Assembly (NCBI GenBank): GCA_038373885.1
Contig: JAWZYV010014418.1
Span: 1,443,201-1,507,200, forward strand
Source of the DNA: Cheiracanthium punctorium
Taxonomy: Eukaryota; Arthropoda; Arachnida; Araneae; Cheiracanthiidae
Direction of reading: 5' to 3'
DNA length: 64,000 nucleotides
A program made the translations under genes and the position numbers. The stretch's first letter is position 1. Each line of letters begins with the position of its first letter. Positions 31,789 through 43,403 of the stretch are shown here, one piece after another. The notes under the pieces are model-generated. The model searched no databases. It had not been told where the DNA came from and was given only the letters and a program-made list of their open reading frames with translations.

Positions 31789-33081
31789 GGGAGTAATTCA
31801 GTTACCGTTTGTCGCCTATTTTTGGCGACTTTTTTTTCTCGCCAACACCCGCTACTTGGCGCTTTTTTTTGTCGCCAAATTTTTCATGTGTGAAACACCA
31901 TTTTAGAATATGATAAAATAATACAACATGTTGAGCACCGTCAGGAAATACAAATTACTTTAACACATTAAAATTCCACAGATATTCCACTTAAAAAAAA
32001 CAATAAAACAAAATACACCATCCATACTTAACACTAAAAATTGTCAGCAAATTCAGTAACAGGCAATTCAAAATGAGCAAACAGTAAACCACTTTTAACT
32101 AAAAAAATTTCAGAATATTAAGCAATCTAGTTCTACAGCTATGTAAAGTATGCAACCAGTGGACCGTTTTTAACTAAAAAAACCTCAGTGGATTCAGCAA
32201 CCTAGTTGTACAGCTATGTAAACTCGGCATCCAGTGGTCCGTTTTTAACTAAAAAAACCTCAGTAGATTCAGCAACCTAGTTGTACAGCTATGTAAACTC
32301 GGCATCCAGTGGTCCGTTTTTAACTAAAAAAACCTCAGTGGATTCAGCAACCTAGTTGTACAGCTATGTAAACTCGGCAACCAGTGGTCCGTTTTTAACT
32401 AAAAAAACCTCAGTGGATTCACCAACCTAGTTGTACAGCTATGTAAACTAGGCAACCAGTAAACCGTTTTTAACTAAAAGAACAACAGTGAATTAAGCAA
32501 CCTAGTCATTCAGCTAATGTAAACTGGGCAAACACAGGCCCGTTTTCAACTCAAAGCAACATCGGTGGATTAAATAACCTACTTATACACATTTACAATT
32601 CACATTGAAAACCTTAAGCAATTGCAAAAATTCTTTAAAAAAAACACTTACCTTTATCTAAAGAAACTCCTGAAAAATATCCAAAACGCACAACAGCTAA
32701 TAACATAACACCAAAACGCTTTCTTTTACTAACTAACCACAAAACCAACATATACTAACCACACACCAAACACCAATAACACAAAACAAGAACTGATTCA
32801 CCGATTTCAAATTTCCTTGTTTTAAAACCTCGGTTTACCGATTACAGTTAAATTGCCTTAACCAATCACAAAATCCCTTTACCAAACATCCTGGTATCGT
32901 TTAATGAACCCACCGAGCATTTTTTCATCAAACTACAGCATCATCCAACACCTCAACTCAATCTACACAGGTTACAACAGACATCTGACTCTAAGGCTAA
33001 AGTAAACAAACTTTCGACCAAACTCCAAGCTTGGCGACACATCGGCGCTTGGCGAGGACACCCGGTAACTGAATTTCCCCC
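31789..33081. mobile_element. 1.29-kb TIR element with internal satellite, perfect 8-bp TSD
   Basis: The ends GGGAGTAATTCAGTTACCG and CGGTAACTGAATTTCCCCC are inverted. AAAAGGCT lies directly outside both (31781-31788 and 33082-33089). TTGGCG/CGCCAA motifs recur within 110 bp of each end. The middle is a 75-bp tandem array. No transposase is seen. An 8-bp TSD with a GGG start fits hAT or Merlin-like groups. Confidence 0.88.
32085..32600 (+). repeat. 75-bp tandem repeat, about six to seven units
   Basis: CCGTTTTTAACTAAAAAAAC begins units at 32164, 32239, 32314, 32389, 32464 and, degenerate, 32539, with a weaker unit before 32164. The central units differ by only one or two bases, while the outer units are more worn, as expected of unequal exchange. 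Confidence 0.92.
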
Positions 33082-33089
33082 AAAAGGCT

Positions 33090-34700
33090 AAATTTTGCTG
33101 TTATATGAAGTGATAAGGGACAGTATTCGTTCATATATACCAATGAATGTATATCATGATATATATATATATGATATTTAAAAAAAAAATAAATGTAATA
33201 TTTTTTATATTTTCACACAAAGTTTGTAAAATTGATAATGGCATTTCCAACTTAGTAAATGACATAAATCTAATAGTTAACTGTTCAAATTATAGATATT
33301 TTACTATACATTGCAGTTGAACTAAATGAAGTCCAAAGTAATTGATGCACAATTGCACAACATGTAGAAATTTGGTACAGATTAAAGCAAAAATTAGAAG
33401 TACATGAAAAAAAAAAAAAAAAAAAATGAAAGATTCTCAAGCAGAGAGGAAACGGCTTTATTACTAGCACATTTTTTGGTTTTAAGTTTGAGGATGAATT
33501 CTTGAAAGCTGAATCCATAGTTTGGTGGAACACTAGAAGGTTATATGAAAGATAAAACATATACTTCGCTCGCACCTAACCTGATATTGGGAAGGCTACA
33601 GTGGCCGATTTACAGCTTTGCTAAGTTGAACCGCTTGTATCACTCTGAGAATTCACTCTTTGACTTGCTTGGTGTATCGCAGCTGGCTGTTAATCCATTA
33701 CTTGACACAGGACAGCTCCCTTACAGTATAGGGGCTTCCTCCGCCTCCGACCTTCTTTCTCCCTTACCATCTGGCAATTGGTCCGATGCAGTTGGGCACT
33801 GGTCTAAAAAATGCACTATTAGTTGGTACCATACAACAAAAGGTAAGAATGTGGAGCAGAGTTTCGGACCCGCCCACAAGCCCAATAAAACCCACACAGA
33901 AATGGGGTTTTTTGGGTTTTATTAAAAATTATCAAAAATTTTTCCTTTCTTTCATTTAAATCATTTGTTATTTGACATTAAATACATATAATATTACCTA
34001 CATAACTTAGTGCATTGTATTAGAGAAATATATATGTATGCCAGTTTAATTTTATTATAAATATTTTTTTAACTTCAACATAAAGAATAATAACCTTTTT
34101 AAAAATAATAATACCTTGAGCTAATTCTATCTGCAATATTTGTTTTGAAATGAACAGGTGTAGAATGCAGGCAGGGATAACTTAGTAATTTATCTCTTTA
34201 ATAAAAGTTTTCAAATATGAATAAAATATGTAATTATCAGTATAGGGACAAAAAAAAAAAAAAAAAAAAAAAATCCTTTCCCAAATAAGAGAAGCTTAGA
34301 GATTACAAGCTTGCATCTCAAGAATGAATTCAGGTTCAGAAAACATTACATCATGTCGATTGTGACATCTAATTTTGGCATGCAAATGATTAACCTTTTT
34401 TACTCTTGGAAATAAAATGGGAGCTGAAAATAAGGAATATTGCTTAAAAATTAAGGAATGGGTGGATTTTCAGATTTTTAAAGTAGTGCAGATCGTTTTC
34501 TATATTTTTATACAATAATCATGAAAATTTTCAAGCAGATCATACAAATGGTGTAGATGTTATTGAGATCTTTTTGCTTAACTTTTAAATCTTTTTGGAG
34601 TAATGGTGGTAAAAGTTTTATCGTGAAGTAGTTACCCACAATTGTTACAGAATCAGTGAGTCAGGACTCAGTTCAACTTTACAGTAGAATATATTGTAAT
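33090..34700. other. Unassigned, one open frame of unknown status at 33545-33925
   Basis: Contains (AT)n at 33160-33175 and poly-A tracts. The + frame at 33545-33925 (126 codons) has a fairly balanced composition and a GTAAGAA donor-like site at 33842, but matches no family I recognise. It could be an exon or chance. Confidence 0.3.
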
Positions 34701-34989
34701 TTTTTTTTTACTGCAGGGGTGGGAATTCTGTTCCATACCGCGCCAAAACTTAAAACCTGCACTATGTTGCTACAAAAGCGCTTTATTGTACGATTCTGCG
34801 CCAAAAGAAAAAACAGCTACTCTGCTCCAAAAAAAAAAAAAAAAAAAAAATGCCAACTCGCCATACGTTTTGTTTCCGTGCTCGCACAACTGACTACCCT
34901 ACTTTATGAAAGAAACGCCACACCTACAAAAATGAGCTTAACTAGAAAATGATCAGAAACGCTGCAGTCACAATCTCACCCAGCTCCAC

Positions 34990-35170
34990 CAGGGGCGTAG
35001 CCACGGGGGGGGGGGGGGGTTAGGGAGGTCATAACCCCCCCATGAGAAATTTTTTGCCATACAAAATGCATATTCTTCACTACATTATCACACACACGCA
35101 TACATATATATGAGTTGTAGTAGTCGTAACCCCCCCCCCCCCCCATGAAAATTTTCTGGCTATGCCCCTG
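34990..35170. mobile_element. hAT-type MITE, 'CAGnGGCGTAGCC' family, copy 3
   Basis: CAGGGGCGTAGCCA and TGGCTATGCCCCTG are inverted. AGCTCCAC is perfectly duplicated (34982-34989 and 35171-35178). The body is almost identical to 4342-4514, so this family was active recently. Long G- and C-runs sit in opposite arms. Confidence 0.92.
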
Positions 35171-35907
35171 AGCTCCACCCCTCCGGGGGAAAAAAGAAAC
35201 ATCGCACTGGGATATATTTCAGGAGAAGGGTGGATAAGCGGTAAAAATATCTCCTTTCCCCCCCCCCCCCCTTCCCATGTAATGCTTTAAAGGATTTATT
35301 GCTATTTTATGAAGCTTACGATTTCCATTTTCAAATAATCAGTGTTAGATTCCATAAAAACATCAATTTTTGTATTCACTTAGACAAATTTATAGAATTA
35401 AATAAATAACTTGTAAAAAACTTCTTGCATTTGCAAAAAGTTTGTGCAGTATAGCACATGCTGTTAAAACGAAAGAACGAGCCCATGTGGAGGCTCCAGT
35501 CAAAAGTAAATTTTTTTTTTTTTTTTTCTTTCCGCTGACGGCCAGCTGATGATTGCGTAGTGAGCGTGCTTCAGGAAATTGTTTGTTTTAAGCTTTGAAT
35601 ATTGTGTGATAACTCTCGATGTTTCTATTCATTTATTACTTCTGATATTTATAATATTGGATTTATTTTAAAAGCTCTCAGGGTTTCCTGAGCTTGCCGA
35701 TTACTCGTAGTTGACTTTTTACCGTAATAACAGCGTAAGGCAGAGGCAGTGTTCATTCGGTACAGTGCTCCTACACAGGGTGCAAAGCTGCACGGCAAAA
35801 AAACACAAATAACTTATAGATGAACTTTTTATGGGGGGTAGAATGGTTAAATTCACACCGGGCGCAACAGACTAGTTTTGGTTGAGGTTCGGTATTTTAA
35901 GAACAAT

Positions 35908-36309
35908 CAGGCCCGGACTGGCTCGTATGGGGGGCCCTCGGCTATTGAAAGGGGGCTCCTTACTGATAAATTTGGAGGGAATAGAATATTAGGATATGTA
36001 ATATTTGAAAATTATAGGTTTACTTGCCATATTTAACTATTTTAAAGCTGGGGGGGGGCTGCTGATTTTTCGGGGGATCCCTTGTGGTGCGTGGTCTGTG
36101 TTGGGTCTTTTGCAATGCCACAGTGTAAAAAGGGGTAAGATTACGAATAAATAAATAATCGAACTACTACTTTGATACATTACTCTGTCAATGTATATCA
36201 AATTACTTTAATAATAAAGTAGTGTATCCATTTTGGGGAGGCCTCGCTGGGGGCTCCTCTTTCATGCCAGGGGCCCTCGTCGATCGCCGGCCTGGCCAGT
36301 CCAGGCCTG
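35908..36309. mobile_element. hAT-type MITE, CAGGCCCGGACTGGC family, copy 1
   Basis: CAGGCCCGGACTGGC and GCCAGTCCAGGCCTG are inverted. The flanks AGAACAAT and ATATCAAT match at 6 of 8. 'GGGGGCTCCT' blocks recur in both halves. Confidence 0.8.
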
Positions 36310-36947
36310 ATATCAATGGACGTTCATTGGAACACAGGGGTGTGGTTAATCGAGGGTAGTGCGTTTTTGCGGTATTTTAAAGAACTTTAGCTCATCAAAA
36401 TATATATATTAAAACCTTCATTAAAAGTTAATTATAGTTCTAAAATGTCCACAAAAAAAAGCTTTCTTTTTTTTTTTTACTTAATTGAGGAGACATTGGT
36501 TGGATTTATGTACCCATTCACAGAGTTGGATCAAACCACTTTTCAACGGGGTAGGCTCGCATTCTGATTGATTACGCTGTGCTCCGTGCACTGCTAAAAG
36601 GTACGTGATCAGTGGGGCAAGCACAAGAAGGCTTCATTATTATTGTTTTGTTAACCCATTTTGAATTTCAGGGGGTTGGGGGTGAACCCCCCTGCCCCCC
36701 CCCCTTGGGTGCGGCGCCATCTTTTGAGACAATTATTACTAAATAACTTTCATAATTTTTCATTGAAGATCGGCCAAAAATAAATAAATAAATAAAAATA
36801 TCGTAAATGCCGCGGCGTTTCTTAAATAAATTACGGTACTATTACGTCACTCTAAAAGAACATAATTGGTCCAGAACAAACCAATCAGAAGAACAGAAAA
36901 AAGAGAAAAATTCATTGATCATCATTTTATGGCCAGTGCTGTGCTCA

Positions 36948-37014
36948 AGATAGGGTTCCTCAGAGGGGGGGGTTGTGACCCCCTATCTCCTCCCCCCTTG
37001 GCTACGCCACTGTA
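36948..37014. mobile_element. Solo end of a GGCTACGCCACTG hAT MITE
   Basis: A G-run followed by 'GTGACCCCCTATCTCC' and GGCTACGCCACTG resembles the right end of the 2160-2322 family. The left end is lost. Confidence 0.5.
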
Positions 37015-37476
37015 ATGGAGATTAAAAAAAGTAGAGTTAAATAAAAAATTTTTGCCAAAGTTATTCATTTTTCATTTAATTTTTAATCTATAGTCTTTGT
37101 TGTTATTATTATTTTGGTGTTAAAAATTACCTGTAACTTTAAATGTAGCATCTAATAATATATTAGGTTAAGGTAAGTTTATATTTTTCATTTTTAAAAT
37201 GCTTATTATTTATTGAAGTGGGCTTCTTTCATCTGAGTAATATTTAATACTCTCAAATTTACTAAAAGCTTCATTGTAGTTATATTTTTCATCAATAGAA
37301 TAAGAATGTAATTTGCTCCAATTTGTTGCTTCAGTGCTCCAAATCAGCCTTACCCGATTCCCACCCTTGTTACTGGGCAAAATTTTTTAAATAATATTTT
37401 CAAAGTATTCTAATCTAAAGCATGGGAGACAATGTCATTATAGATTAGATTGTTATGTCAAAAGAACACAATCCTA

Positions 37477-37690
37477 CATTTTTAGAAAGTGATTCCATCA
37501 ACCTTTCAAGTTATTAGGCAAGTTGGAGTGTATAGGCTGATTCATTTTATTTTTCACCAACTATGCGAAAAATTCCAGAGCTGGGAATTTCTATTTTTCG
37601 CATAGTTGGTGAAAAATAAAATGAATCAGCCTATACACTCCAACTTGCCTAATAACTTGAAAGGTTGATGGAATCACTTTCTAAAAATGT
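37477..37690. repeat. Perfect inverted repeat, arms 96 bp, 22-bp loop
   Basis: 37477-37572 and 37595-37690 are exact reverse complements. The loop contains TTCCAGAGCTGGGA, which is the reverse complement of the tRNA-like 3' end at 37870-37884. The inner ~54 bp of the arm occurs a third time at 37890-37943. Confidence 0.93.
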
Positions 37691-37813
37691 ATAATTTCCG
37701 CGGCGTAATGGAGTTGTCGCGAATTAATTGTTTCATCTGTTCTATCTGTGATTTGCAGAGGAAGATGATAAATGCCAACGGTTCTAATGCGAGAAATTTC
37801 ATCTGGGAATCGT

Positions 37814-37883
37814 CCCAGAGTAGCTCAGTGGTAGAGCACCCGCACGTTATGCGGCAGTCCTGGGTTCGAATCCCAGCTCTGGA
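37814..37883 (+). tRNA. tRNA-like sequence, GTT in anticodon position, probably not functional
   Basis: The acceptor CCCAGAG/CTCTGGA pairs at 6 of 7. The D stem GCTC/GAGC is perfect. The T arm CTGGG-TTCGAAT-CCCAG is perfect and carries box B. The anticodon stem CCCGC/GCGGC pairs at 4 of 5, with loop ACGTTAT placing GTT (Asn) at 34-36. Position 33 is C instead of the near-universal U and two terminal pairs mismatch, so a pseudogene or SINE head is likely. No poly-T terminator follows. Confidence 0.55.
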
Positions 37884-37957
37884 ATTCTTCGCATAGTTGG
37901 TGAAAAATAAAATGAATCAGCCTATACACTCCAACTTGCCTAAGAACACAATCCTTT

Positions 37958-38989
37958 CCCCGAATACTGTTAAACTTTCTTCTAGCATATAGCTCTATAA
38001 ATTTGAGATCACTTATCTTATGATACCTGACTCATAATTAAAGACTATTTAATACATATTTTTTTATTACAGTTTTTTCTGGAAATAGCATGTTTTTATT
38101 CTCAATTATGAGTTAAATGGCTATCATATTAAGTATCTCATCTGGCTAAAAGCTGTAAGGCAGCGTTCATTTGCTGCCAATCACATTTCTACTGACTGAA
38201 ACTTGACCTCTTTTCCTTTATTTTATCAGCCAACTAAATTAATAAAATTGATTTCAGAAGAAAACTATACTTATTACAGAAATTACAATATGTTACGAAA
38301 ACTGAACGTCAGCATGAAATGATATAAAAATCCTATATTTTGGTTGTGTGGAATTTTTAAAAACATTTTGTATGAAGCATTATATTACATTTACTGTAGA
38401 TAGTTATTGCTTGACTTGAACAACATTATCTTCTCTTATTTGAGGGATTTTTTTTAACTGGGTGATTAGTTTTGCCTTTCTGTCTAAACACTTATTTGCT
38501 ACTTTTCAAATGATGATGGGCATCCAGTATTTGTGGTGATAATTTTCTTATAATACAGGGTGTGTATTTTAAGTAATAAGAATAAATTCATAAGAAACAA
38601 ATAATTAGAAATATCGCTGCAAAAATTAAGCATCCTTCAAAGTATGCTTGGATAGCAGTTTACTACCATAACTAAACGTTTTAAACCAATAAGATTTTAA
38701 GAATGAATATTCTGTTTTAATTAACTCTAGAGAATAAAAATTTTACCTACCTCAGTATCTTTCCGAGTTCGCCGGGCATAAGAAATGAATGGGACTGGCA
38801 CACAACACAACGAGACTTTAGATTTGGTTTTAACATTTAATTAAACTTAAATTAAATTCATAGAATAAAGCCTCACATCACCTTCCAACACCAAACACGA
38901 ATTTATATAGAATGGCGAAATACATATGTTTCTCCGCTCAATAAGTAACAAAACAAAATTTATGTTTTGGCAATGATGTCACAGTTCGA
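37958..38989. other. Unassigned; possible mariner-type end near 38557
   Basis: TACAGGGTGTGTATTTTAAG at about 38557 resembles the CAGGGTGT end of Tc1/mariner-like elements and could be the terminus of the element holding the transposase ruin that follows. No gene otherwise. Confidence 0.35.
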
Positions 38990-40440
38990 AAAGGTGAAAA
39001 GAAAATAAAACTTTATGTATGCAGTCTCACGTTCACTTCCGCTCTGGAGGAACAATGCTCCTTCAGCATCAACATACTTCTACAGGCGAGTTAACCTTGT
39101 TTTGGATGCATCCTGGAAATCATAAACTGAAACATCCTTGAGAGCAAGCGTGCAAGCCACTTTGACAGCATCCACGGTGACATACTTTGAGGACGGTTTT
39201 CACTTTGGTGAAGAGAAGACAGTCTGCTGGAGCAATATCGGGGCTGTAAGAGGCTGGGGAATCATTCTGATGCCATTTTCCCCAGGTTCTCGATAACCAC
39301 AAAGCAGGTTTGAGGTGGTATGTTGTCATAATGGAGCTTCCATTTAGCAGCAATTTCTGGTTACAGTCGGTTGACTACCCGCTTCAATCTGTTTAACACT
39401 TTCACATCCAAGGCGAGTGCAAGATTTGATTGTGTTAATGCTGTTCAGTGCTTCGCTGCATTTTGAGTTTGCACACATTTTTTTTTTGTAGACGTCCACA
39501 CCATGTGTGATTTTCCCTCCACTGAAGATTGCAGGCAACTGGTGAGTGGAGCATTATCGACAGGATTCATACACCCTCAAGGAAACCTGGAAAATTCAGG
39601 GAATTGAAAATTAGCTCTTAAATCTCATGGAGAAATATAATTTTCATTTAAAAACCTGGAAAATCCAGCTTTAACCCTGGAATTTTAAGTAAATTTACTC
39701 CTCTCTTTTTATTTTTATGGCTTCACCCTATTCAGTGGCCAACTACTTCCCTAATGAGGCACACACATAATTGGAAACGTATGTATACAAAATGAATCAT
39801 CTATTACTTATGACTGCTTAGGGCGAATAGCACACTTGCTGCTTCTCATTTTGTCTCTAGTGTTCTGTGCATTTGTGGTTTTTCCCATTTCTCTGGTGTT
39901 AGTTGGATTAAGAAGGGGCTATTGATTGTGTTGTGTACTGTGTGCAAAGTTAGATTGTTTAATATTTTTATCATGTGCATACAAATGTTGCTGATGCTTG
40001 CTAGAATACAATGTATCAGGTTGTAACGAAAGCTTTCTACCAATTCTGCTTTAGTCAGCTTATGCAGCACCCAGTGATTGAACTAACATCATGTTTATGC
40101 AATGCATACCATCACTAATGTGGGCATGGTACTAATGTCTAACTCCTTAGCTAGCTCTCGGGTGGTTACACTGATCATCTTCCACAAGCTCTATTAGGCA
40201 GGCCTGATCAACATTAGTTGGCAGGCCAAAGCGCTCTGTTTCTTAAATGTCATTATTCCTTGTTTTTGAACTTTTGGTACCAAACCTTCACAGTATCACA
40301 TCTGACACAGTAGTAGTACTTAAGGCTGTCACACATAATTCGCTGAAATTATGTAGCCAACCTTTTTGCAACAGAACACTAGACCGCACCAGGCGCCAAT
40401 AACCCTAGCGCTACATTGCTAAAGCAAAAGATCATTATTA
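38990..40440 (-). pseudogene. mariner-type transposase, heavily broken
   Basis: From right to left on the minus strand, 'TTRELAKELDIS' (about 40160-40130) matches the second HTH of mariner transposases. 'WVLHKLT' (about 40070-40050) matches the WVPHxL motif before the catalytic domain. 'YSPDIAPADCLLFTKVKTVLK' (about 39250-39190) matches SPDLAPxDFxLFxxLKxxL, which holds the third catalytic Asp. 'VDAVKVACTLALKDVS' and 'YVDAEG' close the protein in another frame (39180-39060). Several stops and frame changes separate these blocks. The order and spacing fit one transposase of about 350 residues. Confidence 0.7.
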
Positions 40441-41998
40441 TGCTCTGATTTTGGCAAACGCATAATTTGTTTCAATTGCTGTATTCGCAAAACGTCGCAA
40501 ATCCCTCGATTTTCCAGGCATGAAAATCTTCCGCTTTTTGGCGGATTTCCGCTTTTTTTTTTTTCTCGGCAGACCTCCGCTTTTCGAAAATGTTTTAAAA
40601 TCTTTCCGCTTTTTCCAAAAAAAAAAAAAAAAAATTGATTACGAACCTAAAGCAAAAGATGTCCTAAATCGACGACGTACTTAGCGGGACAAACATAGCA
40701 GAGTAATTTTGGTTGAGGAAAAAGGTGGGTGGGGGGGGGGTGCGAACAGGAAACCAATACTAGCCGGAATTTGGATTTGTTTAGCGGCCTCTCCACAGAA
40801 ATTAATTCACGAGATAGCTATCTTTCGCCGCCAGCAAGAGGACGATAATGCGCGCCTGGGATGTACGTTTTCACTGCATCTCGCACCGTACCTAGCCGCC
40901 TAGCTTACAGTCAGCTTGAGTGCTATGTATACTGATTTCCTCAGTTCGTAAATTCAAAACTTAGTTCAGAGGGGCAAATACTTATTTTAGATTCACGAAG
41001 TTTCGAAAGGCATATGCTACATAATTATGTACTTGGCGAACTACTAAACAACAATAATTCTCTATCAAGACCTTTCGGCACTGGAAAACCGTTGTCGGTG
41101 AGCTATTGTTGCTGGCGACGTGTTTTTATTGCTTGATGAATCTATATATTTTTTTTCCCATGGACACATACCAGCTTAACTGACACTTCTATTGTGGATT
41201 ATTGAGAAAAAGGCAGATGTTAATGAATATATCAGAAAAATGTGGAGTGAAAACGAAATGTTTGTGGCCATTTTCGGATCCAAAAATTTTCTTGGTTTTG
41301 GAAAAATCGTTGGCGGAACTAGAACTTCTAGACATTTTATGAATGCAAAACTGGGATTTTTGTTTAAATAAAGCAAACTGACGGTCTGCACGACAAATAA
41401 AACTTGTTATAAACTTATATAAAAGTGCAGCTTTTAGTAATGGTATTTAAAATATAAGTCTTATATTCTTTTAGGTCTTAAACATGCAAAGGAAGTAAAA
41501 TAATTTATGGTAGTTTAAATATACGGTACTCGGCATGCGAATTGATGGGGGGGGGGTGATGCCAGGGATTGTCCCCGGCTGACGAATGTAATATCCCTGT
41601 CTAGAAAAATATAAAATGATCCCTGCCAGGGATACTATTTATCCCCTGCTGAAGAAATGTTAAACTGGCAATTAAAGATTTGGGATTTAAGTCAAGAAGT
41701 CAAAATGAAGGTAGTATGTTATCGTTTTTCGTCCCTTTTCTAAGCTCAAAACCTTCAAGAGTGGCTTCCAATACAGGTACAGTTACAGATGTATCTGTGA
41801 CTCCATAGAACAAACAAATTATGTCTTGTTTTAATATAGGTCAGTTCCCAGACGTGTCGGCAAATGCATTTTCATGTAATATCATGTGAGTGAAGCATTT
41901 ACACCTTCCCTCCTTTTTCTTTTCAAGTGTCCCCCCCTGGAGAATGTTTTCTTTCTAATGTCCCCCGCTGGGGAAAATGATCAGTTCGCACCCTGACG
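40441..41998. other. Unassigned; poly-A/T, G-run and purine-rich stretches
   Basis: Short 'TTCCGCTTTTTGGCGGATTTCCGC' type repetition at 40528-40625 and 'CCCTGCCAGGGAT' motifs at 41550-41650. No coding is supported. Confidence 0.35.
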
Positions 41999-42157
41999 GT
42001 ACTTACGTATTATCCCGGCGGTCTGCCAAGACGAGCGATTTTTTGCCCAGATAAATGTTGGGCACATGAAATTATTAATGGTTTTGAATTCGTTTGGCAA
42101 CTCATTTGACGAAAAAATAGTTTGACGGGAATGACTGCCGGGATAATAAGTAAGTAC
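41999..42157. mobile_element. Small MITE with GTACTTACGTATTATCCCGGC ends
   Basis: GTACTTAC-TATTATCCCGGC occurs at the left and, inverted, at the right, bounding 159 bp with no coding. The TSD is not fixed. Confidence 0.7.
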
Positions 42158-42398
42158 TTATACTTAACATACCTATACGTAAATATACTTATTTCTTAAA
42201 TAAATAAATAATCATTAGTAATAATTAAACAGAATAGTGTTTTAGTTCCAATAAATAAATATTTCGATATTTATAGCTATTAAAACGTACACATCTTTAT
42301 TTTCTGCTGAATAAAAGAATAATGCTTTTTTAAAAATGTGAGTTATTGTTCAGAAATCAAAAAGAAAACGAAAAATTTCCGAGTTTTGGTTATTTCAA

Positions 42399-42533
42399 GG
42401 GCGGATGAAATGGGGGGGGGGAGTAAAAAGAAATTAATGTAGAAGATCCTATTTTACTTCCATAAAATGGATGTATTTGTCAATCTTCTAACTAACCCCC
42501 CCCCCCCCACCAAACTTTCAATAATCCGCCACT
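42399..42533. mobile_element. hAT-type MITE, CAAGGGCGGAT family
   Basis: CAAGGGCGGATGAAA and AATCCGCCACTG are inverted around a G-run/C-run pair. 'TTTTACTTCCATAAAATGGA' in the centre is shared with copies at about 42630-42770 and 46794-46885. Confidence 0.65.
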
Positions 42534-42627
42534 GGGTTATTTTTTGCATTTTCTTTTTTAAACAGTTACGCGGATTTTACTTAAAAATATGTACCGTAAC
42601 TTCGTGAAAAGTTAACTAATGGTAAGA

Positions 42628-42765
42628 CCACGGACGGATTAAAGGGGTTGGTGGGGAGCGATTACTTCTCCGCTGGAGAAAAAAAAAATTCTATTTTACT
42701 TCCATAAAATAGACAAATTTCAACTAGCCGCCCATAAAATTGCATTAATCCGTCTCTGGGCAAGG
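42628..42765. mobile_element. CGGATTAAAGGGG MITE family, second copy
   Basis: 'ACGGACGGATTAAAGGGG' and 'GCATTAATCCGTCTCTGG' are inverted, and the centre carries the shared 'TTTTACTTCCATAAAAT' palindromic core. Confidence 0.6.
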
Positions 42766-43403
42766 CGTATCGCCCTCTTAAATAAATTAAAAGATTACTT
42801 TTACTAATCATTTATGAAAATGTACATAACCAAAGAAAAAAAAAAGAAAAGAAAAAATCATTACTAATTATTATGGGTCAAGCCTCATAATACTTAATTT
42901 TCAACAACATTCAATTGATACTCTCTGTGGGTTAAAAGTAACGAAATATAAAAGTAAAAAATGCTCTTTATTAAAAATTCGAGCGTGCAAAAAAAAAAAA
43001 GAAAGAAAGAAAAGAAAAGAAATTGAGGCGACACAAGTCTTGTTTTAACGTCTCAGCAGAATTCGCTCTCGCTTAAATAGCCCAGCTTCCCGAGTGAAGA
43101 CAAAACAATAACAAGCTTCTCGATGACTAGGTGCGGCGTCGGCTCACGGTACCTCGGTTTGTGAAGGTTCGCTTTCCCCCGTATTACATAAATTATTATT
43201 TTTTTTTAAAAGCACATTCAAAATTTAGTTCTTCTGTATATCGGACTGAAATATTTCTAAAGTGGTTTCACAAAGTTTGTCCGCACCTGTAACTACGTCG
43301 ATGTTTTAAACGACATAATGGGGAAAAAAATTTAAATGCTCCCTGCATGTCGACGTGCCGTCACTTGAAGTGCATCTATGTGCTGTACAGGGATGTTAAT
43401 TCT

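Larger units (their letters stand above)
34898..36837. mobile_element. Inner element of A, bounded by (ACCGTAATTTATG)GAAGAAACGC repeats
   Basis: CTTTATGAAAGAAACGCC at the left and GGCGTTTCTTAAATAAATTA at the right are inverted. The stretch aligns inverted with 43757-45159 through 'AAAATGAGCTTA', 'GGCCAGCTGATGATT' and 'GGCGCCATCTTTTGAGA'. It may be a separate transposon inside A. Confidence 0.55.
34714..37369. mobile_element. Composite TIR element A, 6-bp TSD
   Basis: CAGGGGTGGGAATTC at the left and GATTCCCACCCTTG at the right are inverted, with TTACTG directly outside both ends (34708-34713 and 37370-37375). Subterminal GCGCCAAAA and TGCTCCAAA motifs recur. Two hAT MITEs are nested (34990-35170 and 35908-36309). 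The interior 34898-36837 is homologous, reversed, to 43757-45159. No coding is visible. The 6-bp TSD and CAGGG end fit the hAT6-type subgroup. Confidence 0.65.

Noticed and set aside
32085..32600. CRISPR-like array (75-bp period)
   Set aside because: The whole 75-bp unit is conserved with no unique spacers, the context is eukaryotic and the array sits inside a TIR element. It is a satellite.
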